A stretch of 15,629 bases of DNA from Clostridiaceae bacterium (GTDB lineage: Bacteria > Bacillota > Clostridia > Saccharofermentanales > DTU023): contig JAAZGN010000090.1 in NCBI GenBank assembly GCA_012511185.1, forward strand, positions 1-15,629, read 5' to 3'. Below, one piece after another: positions 6,115 to 13,617 of the stretch. The translations under genes were made by a program, and so were the position numbers. The stretch's first letter is position 1, and each line of letters starts with the position of its first letter. The notes below the pieces were generated by a model, which had not been told where the DNA came from, did no database searches, and worked only from the letters and a program-made list of their open reading frames with translations.

Positions 6115-7494
6115 ATGGCGGTCTACATGCCGGAACCTTACCGGATCAAGATGGTCGAGCCCTTGAGGGTGACAACCAGGGAAGAACGTGAAGAGGCGAT
6201 CCGCCGATCGCATTACAATTTGTTTGGCTTGAAAAGTGACCAGGTCTACATCGATATGCTGACGGACAGCGGAACAGGTGCCATGTCAGATCGCCAATGG
6301 GCTGCTGTGATGATGGGGGATGAAAGCTATGCCGGTTCCCGCAGTTACCACCGCCTGATGGAGGTTTGCCATGCGCTTTTTGGATGGAAGTATTTTCAAC
6401 CGGTCCACCAGGGCCGTGCCGCTGAAAAAGTCCTCTTTCCCAACTTGCTGAAGCCGGGCCAGGTCTCGATCTCCAACATGCACTTTGACACAACCGCCGG
6501 ACACGTCGTGCTGTGCGGCGCTAAACCGGTCAACTGTGTTGTCCCGCAAGCGCTTGATTCCACATCCCGCTTTCCTTTCAAGGGCAACATGGACAATGCG
6601 CGCCTCACGGAACTGATCGGCCAGTTCGGGAGGGACCGGGTCGGCATGATTGTGATCACGGTGACATGCAACTCCGCCGGAGGGCAGCCCGTATCCCTGG
6701 CCAATATCAGGGAGACAGCCGACATCGCCAGTCAACACGGCATCCCGCTCGTGATCGACGCCGCCCGTTTCGCAGAAAACGCCCTTTTTATCAAGGAGCG
6801 CGAAGAGGGTCAGTCAGGCAGCACCATCCGTGAAATCGTCCGCCAAATGTTTGCCAGCGCGGACGCTTTCACTTTCTCAGCAAAAAAGGATGGCATTGTC
6901 AACATGGGCGGCCTGGTTGCCGTGCGTGAAGACGGAGGCCTGATCGAAGGCGTCCGGCGTTACGTTGTTCCCAATGAGGGCTTCCTGTCCTACGGTGGCT
7001 TGTCGGGACGCGACATGGAAGCGCTGGCGGTTGGCCTGGAAGAGGGTGTCGATGAGTCATTCCTTCGCTCCTACACAGGCCAGACCCGCTACCTGGTCGA
7101 CCGCATGGTTGAAGAAGGGATTCCCTGTCAGCAGCCGGCGGGGGGGCACGCTGTATTTGTTGATGCCCGTCAGCTTTTGCCGCACATTCCCTATGACCGC
7201 TTCCCCGCGCATGCGCTCTGTGTTGAGGTTTACCGGGAGGCGGGGATACGCGGCTGTGATGTCGGATCCTTCATGCTTGATCCTGATCCGGAGACGGGCG
7301 CGCAGCCGCAGGCAGCCATGGAATTTGCCCGGTTTTGCATTCCGAGGCGGACTTACACACAAGCTCACCTCGATTATGTCGTGGCATCCATCCTGAGGGT
7401 AAAGGAAAGAGCCGGGGTGCTCAGGGGTTATCGAATCGTAAAGGCGGAGAAAATCCTGCGCCATTTTACCGCTCAATTGGAACCCGACGCCTGA
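6115..7494 (+). CDS. tnaA: Tryptophanase (tryptophan indole-lyase)
   Basis: A PLP-dependent beta-eliminating lyase that splits L-tryptophan into indole, pyruvate and ammonia. At 459 residues it matches the family length and aligns end to end. AGGAGAG precedes the ATG. Seen: EPYRIKMVEP at the N-terminus, TDSGTGAMS (50-58), THQGR-like VHQGRAAEK (97-105), NSAGGQPVS (186-194), IDAARFAEN with Asp214/Asp215-region and Arg218, the PLP lysine in SAKKDG (Lys258) and LRHFTA at the C-terminus. Tyrosine phenol-lyase is the close alternative. Three positions favour tryptophanase: Asp125 in FDTT (Thr in the phenol-lyase), Val383 in GCDVGSF (Arg in the phenol-lyase) and His450 in LRHFTA, equivalent to E. 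coli TnaA His463. No TnaC-type Trp-containing leader peptide is found; regulation would act on the shared promoter upstream of the hydrolase. Role: amino-acid fermentation and indole production. Confidence 0.95.
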   Translation: MAVYMPEPYRIKMVEPLRVTTREEREEAIRRSHYNLFGLKSDQVYIDMLTDSGTGAMSDRQWAAVMMGDESYAGSRSYHRLMEVCHALFGWKYFQPVHQGRAAEKVLFPNLLKPGQVSISNMHFDTTAGHVVLCGAKPVNCVVPQALDSTSRFPFKGNMDNARLTELIGQFGRDRVGMIVITVTCNSAGGQPVSLANIRETADIASQHGIPLVIDAARFAENALFIKEREEGQSGSTIREIVRQMFASADAFTFSAKKDGIVNMGGLVAVREDGGLIEGVRRYVVPNEGFLSYGGLSGRDMEALAVGLEEGVDESFLRSYTGQTRYLVDRMVEEGIPCQQPAGGHAVFVDARQLLPHIPYDRFPAHALCVEVYREAGIRGCDVGSFMLDPDPETGAQPQAAMEFARFCIPRRTYTQAHLDYVVASILRVKERAGVLRGYRIVKAEKILRHFTAQLEPDA

Positions 7495-7527
7495 TCTTTG
7501 CCATCAGGGGCGGAAATTGCCTCGCGG

Positions 7528-7549
7528 TATAATTTACATAAGTTATAAT
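7528..7549 (+). promoter_or_regulatory. Twin Pribnow boxes upstream of the EF-G-like gene
   Basis: Two perfect TATAAT hexamers, at 7528-7533 and 7544-7549, lie 16 bases apart in a short A+T-rich stretch between tnaA and the EF-G-like ATG. Neither has a convincing -35 at 16-18 bases, so promoter identity rests on the -10 boxes and location. An AAGGGGG Shine-Dalgarno follows near 7568-7574. Confidence 0.45.
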
Positions 7550-7579
7550 GGGGAAAAATTACTTCTCAAGGGGGAATCT

Positions 7580-9652
7580 ATGAAGCTTACGACGGAGAAA
7601 ATTAGAAATATTACCGTGATGGGTCATGGCGGCGTCGGCAAAACAGCCTTTGTCGAGGCCGCTCTTTATAATGCAGGCGTAATCGACCGCATGGGCCGGT
7701 CAAATGAAGGCAACACGGTTACGGATTTCGATCCCGAAGAAATGCGGCGCGGCTTGTCGATCAGCACCGCAGTCGCCTGGTGTGAGTGGAAAGACCACAA
7801 GATCAACCTGATTGATACGCCGGGTGACTTCGACTTTCTCGGCGAACAGATCCTTGGCATGTACGCAGGTGATACCGCCTTGATTGTCATGTCGGCCAAG
7901 GACGGACTTTCGGTCGGTGCCGAGAAAGCCGTTCGAAATGCTGGTGGCATCAAGATTCCCGTTGCCTTCTTCATCAACCGGATGGATGAGCCCAACGCCA
8001 ACTTTGAGAAGACATTGAATGAGTTGCGCGAGGCGTACGGACAACGGGTCCTCCCCCTCTCGCTTCCGCTTATGGACGGGGAGCGCATGACGGGCCTGGT
8101 TGATGTGATGGGTGGTAAAGCCTACACCTTTTCAGGCAAAAAAGGCGAAATGCAAGCCACCGGCCTGCCTGCAGAATTAGAGGACAGGATCGCGGAGTAC
8201 AGCGAGCAGATCAATGAACAGATTGCGGAAAACGATGAAGCCTTGATGGAGAAATATTTCGAAGGAGAAGCTTTTACTGAACAAGAGGAGGCGGAGGGCA
8301 TGCGCAAGGCAATCGCTGCCGGTTCCATCATGCCTGTTTTCGTCGGCTCCGCCCAAGAAAACACAGGCGTCTCATTCGCGCTTGACCTCTTCACACGATT
8401 TTTCCCCACCCCACTCGACGGCCACCCGGTGACGGCAGTGCGAAGCGACGGCGAAGAACTCCTATTACACTCCGAAAGTGAAGGTCCCCTGGCGGCCTTT
8501 GTGTTCAAAACATTTGTCGACTCCTTTGTCGGCCGTATTTCGCTCTTCCGCGTTTTCTCCGGCACATTGAAAGATGAGGGAACGGTTTATAACGCCAACC
8601 AGGAGAAGGATGAACGCCTGATCGGCCTCAACTTCCAAAATGGCAAGAAACAGGTCCCGACCAAAGAGGTGATCGGCGGCGATATCGGCGCCATCGCCAA
8701 ACTCTCCGACACCCTGACACTTGATACGCTGACAGATAAGGCCGCACCCGTAAAAATCAGGCCGCCGGAGATGCCCGTACCTTGCCTGACCCTGGCCATT
8801 TCTCCCGTCAATAAGGGGGAGGAGGAAAAGATCATGCAGGGGCTTGTCCGGCTCAAGGACGAGGATGTGACCTTCGATATTGTCAACGACCCGGAGACCC
8901 GGCAGTTCCGCCTGTCCGGCCTGGGCGAGGTGCAGCTTGATGTCATTTCATCCAGGCTGAAGTCAAAATTCGGTGTCGAGGCACGGTTGAGTGAACCGCG
9001 TATCGCCTACCGCGAAACCATCCGCAAGAAGGTGAAGGTGCAGGGCAGACACAAGAAGCAGACCGGTGGCCACGGGCAGTATGGTGACGTCTGGGTTGTT
9101 TTTGAGCCTAGCACCCAGGAAGGCCTCGAATTCGCGGAAGAGGTATTCGGTGGCGCTGTACCCAAGAATTATTTCCCTGCTGTTGAGAAGGGACTCCTGG
9201 AAGCAATTTCCGAAGGTGCGCTCGCCGGCTATCCCGTCGTCAATCTCAAGGCGACGCTGGTGGACGGCTCCTATCACGACGTTGACTCGAATGAGCTCTC
9301 CTTTAAGCTGGCTGCCCGCCTGGCCTACCGCGCGGGACTGCCTCAGGCAGACCCGGTTTTGCTGGAGCCGATCGATAAGCTGTCGGTCCATATCCCCGAT
9401 GACTTTCTAGGCGATATCATGGGTGACTTGAATAAGCGCCGCGGCCGTATCCTGGGAATCAATGCCGATACTATCCAGGGGCATCAGGTTGTCGAGGCGG
9501 AAGCGCCGCGCGCAGAAATTGCCAAATACGCGACCGACCTTAAATCGATGACACAGGGACGCGGCTGGTTTACCATTGAGTTTGTCCGCTATGAGCAGGT
9601 CCCGCAGAATATCTCGGACAAGATTGTCGCAGCAGCGCAGAAAGAAGATTAA
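7580..9652 (+). CDS. EF-G-like translational GTPase (second EF-G type)
   Basis: A 690-residue protein with the full five-domain EF-G layout, starting at ATG 7580 after AAGGGGG; a TTG at 7517 would extend it through the promoter and is rejected. G-domain motifs: P-loop GHGGVGKT (15-22), switch I RGLSIS (57-62), G3 DTPGDF (79-84), G4 NRMD (133-136) and GSAQENTG (256-263) in the G5 region. Domain IV has KQTGGHGQYGDV (493-504) and HDVDSNE (566-572). Domain V ends with MTQGRGWFTIEF. Compared with canonical EF-G, the G2 Thr of RGITIT is Ser, G4 NKMD is NRMD, and the catalytic His after DTPG is Asp83. This places it in the divergent EF-G-like group found as a second copy in many bacteria, not the str-operon FusA or a Tet(M)-type protein. 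Its exact function (translocation, recycling or a stress role) is not known from sequence. Confidence 0.9.
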   Translation: MKLTTEKIRNITVMGHGGVGKTAFVEAALYNAGVIDRMGRSNEGNTVTDFDPEEMRRGLSISTAVAWCEWKDHKINLIDTPGDFDFLGEQILGMYAGDTALIVMSAKDGLSVGAEKAVRNAGGIKIPVAFFINRMDEPNANFEKTLNELREAYGQRVLPLSLPLMDGERMTGLVDVMGGKAYTFSGKKGEMQATGLPAELEDRIAEYSEQINEQIAENDEALMEKYFEGEAFTEQEEAEGMRKAIAAGSIMPVFVGSAQENTGVSFALDLFTRFFPTPLDGHPVTAVRSDGEELLLHSESEGPLAAFVFKTFVDSFVGRISLFRVFSGTLKDEGTVYNANQEKDERLIGLNFQNGKKQVPTKEVIGGDIGAIAKLSDTLTLDTLTDKAAPVKIRPPEMPVPCLTLAISPVNKGEEEKIMQGLVRLKDEDVTFDIVNDPETRQFRLSGLGEVQLDVISSRLKSKFGVEARLSEPRIAYRETIRKKVKVQGRHKKQTGGHGQYGDVWVVFEPSTQEGLEFAEEVFGGAVPKNYFPAVEKGLLEAISEGALAGYPVVNLKATLVDGSYHDVDSNELSFKLAARLAYRAGLPQADPVLLEPIDKLSVHIPDDFLGDIMGDLNKRRGRILGINADTIQGHQVVEAEAPRAEIAKYATDLKSMTQGRGWFTIEFVRYEQVPQNISDKIVAAAQKED

Positions 9653-9663
9653 GCAAAGCGATT

Positions 9664-9697
9664 GGCCCGCAGAGTAGCAAAAACGGATCTGCGGGCC
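9664..9697 (+). terminator. GC-rich hairpin after the EF-G-like gene
   Basis: A perfect 10-bp inverted repeat (GGCCCGCAGA at 9664-9673 with its complement at 9688-9697) and a 14-base loop sit 11 bases after the EF-G-like stop. No T tract follows directly, so it may act as an mRNA 3'-end stabiliser or as the first half of a two-hairpin terminator. Confidence 0.5.
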
Positions 9698-9705
9698 GTC
9701 AGATG

Positions 9706-9740
9706 AAAGATCGGCCTGATCATGACTGATCTTTTCTTTT
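9706..9740 (+). terminator. Probable intrinsic terminator (second hairpin) after the EF-G-like gene
   Basis: AAAGATC (9706-9712) pairs with GATCTTT (9728-9734), with two further inner pairs possible, and is followed by a pyrimidine run CTTTTCTTTT. It separates the EF-G-like gene from the CorC-like gene. Confidence 0.55.
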
Positions 9741-9784
9741 CTCATCAGATTGCTGGCCGTGACAGGACACGGGATAAAACTAAT

Positions 9785-9790
9785 GGAGGT
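9785..9790 (+). promoter_or_regulatory. Ribosome-binding site deciding the CorC-like start
   Basis: GGAGGT is a strong Shine-Dalgarno. It lies two bases before the ATG at 9793 but eight bases before the second in-frame ATG at 9799, so 9799 is the better start. Confidence 0.65.
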
Positions 9791-9798
9791 CCATGAAA

Positions 9799-11145
9799 AT
9801 GCCAGGCCGCATGACCGCATCAGCACTTGGGACAGTTGCCGCAATGGTCGGTATATCCACCGGCGCGGCCTTTCTTGCCCCTACTCTGATTCTGATTCTC
9901 TTTGGTGTTCTCACTGCTTTTCGAAAGGCTGTCCACTTCCTGTCATCGGAGGGGGTGAAAGGAGTTTTCCATCATTTCCTGGATGAACCGGTACGCTTCC
10001 ACCGCCGGCTTGCCCTCTCCCAGATCCTCACCGGTATCGCCTACCTTTACTGGAATGCAATTTTTGTCATCCCCGTCCTTATCCGCTGGGCCGGAGTGAA
10101 TCGCCAGCCCGCGGCATCCTGGTTGACCTCTGCCCTTTTCATCCTCCTTCTCTTCCTGCTTCTCCTTTTCGGGCTTGTGATCCCACAACGGGCCTCCGGA
10201 GGAAAATCCGGCATCTTTGCCAAGCACAGCTGGTATTTTCTTGCCCCGCTGATCTTCCTGGCAGCTGCCCTTGATATTATCTTGTATTCAATCAGCGGAG
10301 TGATTCTGAAAATTTTGCATTTGCGCGACATTGAAATCCCGGAGCCTGCGCCGACGGAGGAAGAGTTTTTGCAAATGCTGGAAGCCGGCCACGCTGTCGG
10401 TGCAATTGAAGACGACAACCGCGAACTGATTGCCAATCTTTTTGAGTTTGATGACAAGATCGCGGCTGAAATCATGACCCATCGGACAGAAATTGAAGCA
10501 CTGCCTGCAGGGGCAGGGCTTGAGGAGACCATGTCTTTTCTTTACGATACCAAGTACACCCGCTTCCCTGTCTACGAGGGTTCGGTCGATAACATCGTCG
10601 GTGTGCTGCATGTCAAAGATCTCCTCTTTTACCGGGAACAGACCCGTGGGGAAGATAGCTTCACGCTTTCGGCCATTATGCGGCCTGCCTGGTTTACTCC
10701 CGAAACGAGAAATATCAGCGATTTGTTTCGCGAGATGCAACAGAACCATATCCAAATGGCCATCGTAATCGATGAGTACGGCGGTACCGCAGGTCTTCTG
10801 ACCATTGAGGACCTGGTTGAACAGATTGTCGGCAATATTGAAGACGAATACGATGAGGTTGAGCAGGAGATGATCGAGATCGCGCCGGGCAACTGGCTCG
10901 TCGAAGGAAGTTTCCCGCTGGACCGCCTGGCCCGGATTACGGGGGTTTCCATTGACGATGAAGAGTACGATACGGTCGCGGGCCTTGTGATTGACTTGCT
11001 GGACAGAATTCCTGAAGAGAACGAGCGACCTACTGTGAGGTACGGCTCCCTGACCTTCCATGTTCTTGCGATATCCGACAACCGGATTGTCCGCATCCGT
11101 GTGACCAGGGCGGAATTGGAGACAGGTGTGGACCATGACCAATGA
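9799..11145 (+). CDS. CBS-domain membrane protein of the CorC/HlyC (CNNM-like) family
   Basis: A 448-residue integral membrane protein with the CNNM/CorC architecture, a family tied to Mg2+ or other divalent-cation transport. Four hydrophobic segments (about residues 10-40, 75-98, 110-130 and 148-172, counted from the ATG at 9793) make the membrane domain. Next is an amphipathic linker with EEEFLQMLEAG, then a CBS pair (EIMTHRTEI...GVLHVKDLL, about 226-278, and IMRPAWFTPE...DEYGGTAGLLTIEDLVE, about 295-343), and a C-terminal CorC_HlyC transporter-associated domain (about 361-437). The membrane part is unusual: the conserved Ser-x-x-Glu-Thr-Ala motif of the first helix in CNNM proteins is not recognisable, whereas the CBS and CorC_HlyC parts are well conserved. 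The start at 9799 is chosen for Shine-Dalgarno spacing; 9793 adds two residues. Its stop overlaps the next gene by 11 bases, indicating translational coupling. Confidence 0.85.
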   Translation: MPGRMTASALGTVAAMVGISTGAAFLAPTLILILFGVLTAFRKAVHFLSSEGVKGVFHHFLDEPVRFHRRLALSQILTGIAYLYWNAIFVIPVLIRWAGVNRQPAASWLTSALFILLLFLLLLFGLVIPQRASGGKSGIFAKHSWYFLAPLIFLAAALDIILYSISGVILKILHLRDIEIPEPAPTEEEFLQMLEAGHAVGAIEDDNRELIANLFEFDDKIAAEIMTHRTEIEALPAGAGLEETMSFLYDTKYTRFPVYEGSVDNIVGVLHVKDLLFYREQTRGEDSFTLSAIMRPAWFTPETRNISDLFREMQQNHIQMAIVIDEYGGTAGLLTIEDLVEQIVGNIEDEYDEVEQEMIEIAPGNWLVEGSFPLDRLARITGVSIDDEEYDTVAGLVIDLLDRIPEENERPTVRYGSLTFHVLAISDNRIVRIRVTRAELETGVDHDQ

Positions 11146-11809
11146 AGCCTGCGGCAAAATTGAGATATCAACGGTTCTTTTTGACATGGACGGCACGCTG
11201 ATCAACACGATACCGCTGATCATGGCATCGCACCGCCACACATTTAGTAAAGTGCTGGGCTGGATCCCCAGCGATGAGGAAATCCTGTCAACCATCGGCG
11301 AACCTCTCTTGACCACCTTTAACCGCTATGGAGAACAAGGCGACATTCTGATGGAGGAATACATCAACTGGAGCGTCCCGCGGACGGCGTCTCACAGTAC
11401 CCTGTTCGACGGTATCGTCCCCATGCTTGAAACACTGCGTACCCTGGGATTTCTCACTGGCATTGTCACAGCACGGCGCTGCGACGGCATGGCGATCTGT
11501 CTGGATGCCTTCAAGCTGACCGCCTTATTTGATGTGACGGTCTGCGCAGAGGATACCAGCAGGCACAAGCCGGATCCGGATCCCATCCTGCTTGCCATGG
11601 AGCGGCTCGGCGTCACGCGCGCCGATCATGTCCTATACGTCGGGGACACCGCGCGCGATCTTGAAAGTGCCAACAGGGCCGGCAGCCATTTTGCAGCCGT
11701 CGGCTGGACAGCTATGGACCGTGGGGAAATTGACCGCTTGAATCCGACATTCTGGCTTGACCAGGCGGAAGACCTGCCCGCCAGGCTTCAGCTTGTCCTT
11801 GCGGTCTGA
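11135..11809 (+). CDS. HAD-superfamily hydrolase, PpaX / phosphoglycolate phosphatase-like
   Basis: A 224-residue cytosolic phosphatase of HAD subfamily IA. All four motifs are present: DMDGT (Asp17 nucleophile, Asp19 general acid), VTAR (Thr112), the Lys of HKPDP (145) and GDTARD (Asp171, Asp175) for Mg2+. The helical cap lies between about residues 25 and 90 and contains IGEPL, as in PpaX and related enzymes. PpaX hydrolyses pyrophosphate released by HPr(Ser-P) dephosphorylation; phosphoglycolate phosphatase is the main alternative, and no HPr kinase gene is in view to decide. ATG 11135 is taken as start; a GTG at 11126 would add three residues. It overlaps the CorC-like gene by 11 bases and is presumably translated from the same mRNA. 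Confidence 0.85.
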   Translation: MTNEACGKIEISTVLFDMDGTLINTIPLIMASHRHTFSKVLGWIPSDEEILSTIGEPLLTTFNRYGEQGDILMEEYINWSVPRTASHSTLFDGIVPMLETLRTLGFLTGIVTARRCDGMAICLDAFKLTALFDVTVCAEDTSRHKPDPDPILLAMERLGVTRADHVLYVGDTARDLESANRAGSHFAAVGWTAMDRGEIDRLNPTFWLDQAEDLPARLQLVLAV

Positions 11810-11824
11810 AGACCTTCACGCGGC

Positions 11825-11853
11825 TTCTTAATCCTGACCCTTTGTGCTACACT
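11825..11853 (+). promoter_or_regulatory. Putative extended -10 promoter of the PpiC-like gene
   Basis: TGcTACACT (11845-11853) is an extended -10 element, with a weak TTCTTA (11825-11830) 17 bases upstream. It resembles the TGcTATACT element before the hydrolase gene. The leader would be about 55 bases, with AAGAAGG before the ATG at 11915. Confidence 0.4.
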
Positions 11854-11914
11854 TTCCTACGCGTGAACCGATAATCGACGGTGCCGCACACCGCTTATTG
11901 AAGAAGGTAAATAC

Positions 11915-13531
11915 ATGGCTAAAAAAGAAACGTCAACCGACTGGAAACACCAGGTAGCAAGGGCAGAGCGGAAATCACGACTCGCCCGAATGAAAGGGTC
12001 CGACGGCCACAAGAAGAAAATTGAGCTACGCTCGGTGTGGAAAAAGGTTGTACTTTCCGTTCTTGCTGTCCTGATCGCCTTTGCTTTGCTTATCTGGCTT
12101 CTTTCGTCGACCGGGCTTCTGACGAAGTCCGTCACTGCGCTGACCGTCGGCGACCGCAGGTTGAAAGCATCGGATCTTAACATAATCATTGGCAACATGG
12201 CAGCCTCCGAGCAGTACGGACTGGCCTTCAGCGAAGAATTCCAGAAGATTCTCGATCAGGAATCAGATCCGGATTCCGGCTTGACCATTCGGGAGGAATT
12301 CATAAACCAGCTCCTGCCCAGCGTTGCATTCATGTATTCTGCCCTTAATGAAATTGATGCGCAGGGCTTTGAACCGGATGAAGACCAATTGGCCAAGATG
12401 GATGAAAACGCCAAATCCCTTGAGGAGCAGTTCACGCAGATGGCGCTTACAAGCGGACAAAGCGTCAGCAGCCTGGTCAAGCTTTATTACGGCCCAGGTG
12501 TCTCCTTGCGGATGATTGAGCGTGATCTGAGAAATTCCATGCTGATCAACTACTACGAGGATTTCATCCGTGATCAGGCCGATCTGTCCGACGAAAAGGT
12601 GGAAGAATTTTACCAGGAATACAAGGACAATCTTGATGTATATTCCTATTACTCCTATGTCTTCAACCTGGAAACAGATGAGGACGCGACGGCCGACGAC
12701 AAAAAAGAGGCCCTGGACGATCTGGTCAAAACAGCCGGCTTGGCCTTGGGTGATTTGGAAGAGTTCTCCTTCCAGGAAACAATTCTCAAGTACGTGTCAG
12801 AGGAAGAGGTAGCCAATCTTGAGAAGGACCCGGATGCGCTTGCCTTAAAGAAGGAAGGCGCGGGGAAGATCAGCACTGCCGTGCTGGATTTTCTGAAAGA
12901 CGGCAGCAGAAAGCAAGGCGACGCCAAAGTCATCGAGGGAACCAGTACTGTGACCCTGGTACAATTTATCGACCGTGTGCGCGATAATTTCAAGCCCTAT
13001 TCCGTCCGCCATATCCTGATCCGCAACCCGGAAGATGACGCGGATGCGAAAACGGATGAAGAGTTGAAAAAGGAAGCGGAAGAGGTTCTTAAAGAATACC
13101 TGGACGGCGACCGGACCGAAGCCTCTTTCGTCAAACTGGTCATTAAGCACAGCCAGGATCCCGGCAGCAAGGCTGCAGGAGGCCTCTATGAAAACGTCTC
13201 CGCGGGGACCATGGTGGCTGAGTTCGAGACCTGGTGTACAGAAGACGGCCGCAAAAAAGGTGATACGGGGATCGTGAAGACGGTTCATGGGTATCACATC
13301 ATGTACTTTGAAGGATACAGTGAAGAACCGGAGCTTCCGGACAGGATACGGGAATCGCTTAAAGAGATTCACCTCAATGAGTGGATCGGGCAGGTCTCCA
13401 ATGATGCTCAGGTAACGCGCCACCCCTTTGGCATGAAATTTGTTGGCAAAACAGACTTTTTCAGCGCTCTTTTCAGCCGGCCGCCTGCCGAACCGGAAGA
13501 GACAATTCCGGAGCTCACGCCCGCGGGCTGA
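11915..13531 (+). CDS. Membrane-anchored PpiC-type (parvulin/PrsA-like) peptidyl-prolyl isomerase
   Basis: A 538-residue protein with a very basic cytoplasmic N-terminus (1-43), one transmembrane helix (about 44-66) and a large acidic extracytoplasmic part, i.e. a type II anchor. There is no lipobox Cys, unlike classical PrsA lipoproteins. The N-terminal chaperone-like helical region (about 75-240) matches the SurA/PrsA layout, ending with LSDEKVEEFYQEYKDNL. A parvulin rotamase domain follows: VRHILIRN (364-371), the FVKLVIKHSQDPGSKAAGGLYENV block (405-428, the family's 'A..S.D..S...GG.L' region), GTMVAEFE, then KGDTGIVKTVHGYHIMYFEG (448-467). The segment around YSYYSYVFN (243-251) could be a degenerate first parvulin repeat. 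Expected role: folding of secreted or wall proteins at the outer membrane face. It ends just before the convergent gatD gene. Confidence 0.87.
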   Translation: MAKKETSTDWKHQVARAERKSRLARMKGSDGHKKKIELRSVWKKVVLSVLAVLIAFALLIWLLSSTGLLTKSVTALTVGDRRLKASDLNIIIGNMAASEQYGLAFSEEFQKILDQESDPDSGLTIREEFINQLLPSVAFMYSALNEIDAQGFEPDEDQLAKMDENAKSLEEQFTQMALTSGQSVSSLVKLYYGPGVSLRMIERDLRNSMLINYYEDFIRDQADLSDEKVEEFYQEYKDNLDVYSYYSYVFNLETDEDATADDKKEALDDLVKTAGLALGDLEEFSFQETILKYVSEEEVANLEKDPDALALKKEGAGKISTAVLDFLKDGSRKQGDAKVIEGTSTVTLVQFIDRVRDNFKPYSVRHILIRNPEDDADAKTDEELKKEAEEVLKEYLDGDRTEASFVKLVIKHSQDPGSKAAGGLYENVSAGTMVAEFETWCTEDGRKKGDTGIVKTVHGYHIMYFEGYSEEPELPDRIRESLKEIHLNEWIGQVSNDAQVTRHPFGMKFVGKTDFFSALFSRPPAEPEETIPELTPAG

Positions 13532-13546
13532 TCGCGGTAACAAAGA

Positions 13547-13575
13547 ACTACGGCGCGGTTCAGCCGCGCCGTAGT
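13547..13575. terminator. Strong hairpin between the convergent ppiC-like and gatD genes
   Basis: A perfect 12-bp stem (13547-13558 with 13564-13575) and a five-base loop. On the minus strand the hairpin is followed by TTCTTTGTT, a usable U-rich tract, so it most likely ends the murT-gatD transcript. On the plus strand no T run follows at once, though a pyrimidine-rich run begins about 23 bases on. Confidence 0.7.
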
Positions 13576-13617
13576 GATCCGGATACTCCCTTTCAGGTTT
13601 TTCTTTTCCTTGTCTAT

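Noticed and set aside
6115..7494. Tyrosine phenol-lyase instead of tryptophanase
   Set aside because: The phenol-lyase-specific Thr and Arg positions are Asp125 and Val383 here, and the tryptophanase-type FDTT and LRHFTA segments are present.
9750..9778. TTGCTG-17-GATAAA as a promoter for the CorC-like gene
   Set aside because: The predicted transcript would start at or after the Shine-Dalgarno at 9785, and both hexamers are weak.
10288..11316. 342-codon open frame on the minus strand opposite the CorC-like gene
   Set aside because: The plus-strand gene has clear CBS domains and a strong Shine-Dalgarno; the minus-strand translation shows no recognisable domain and spans two real genes.
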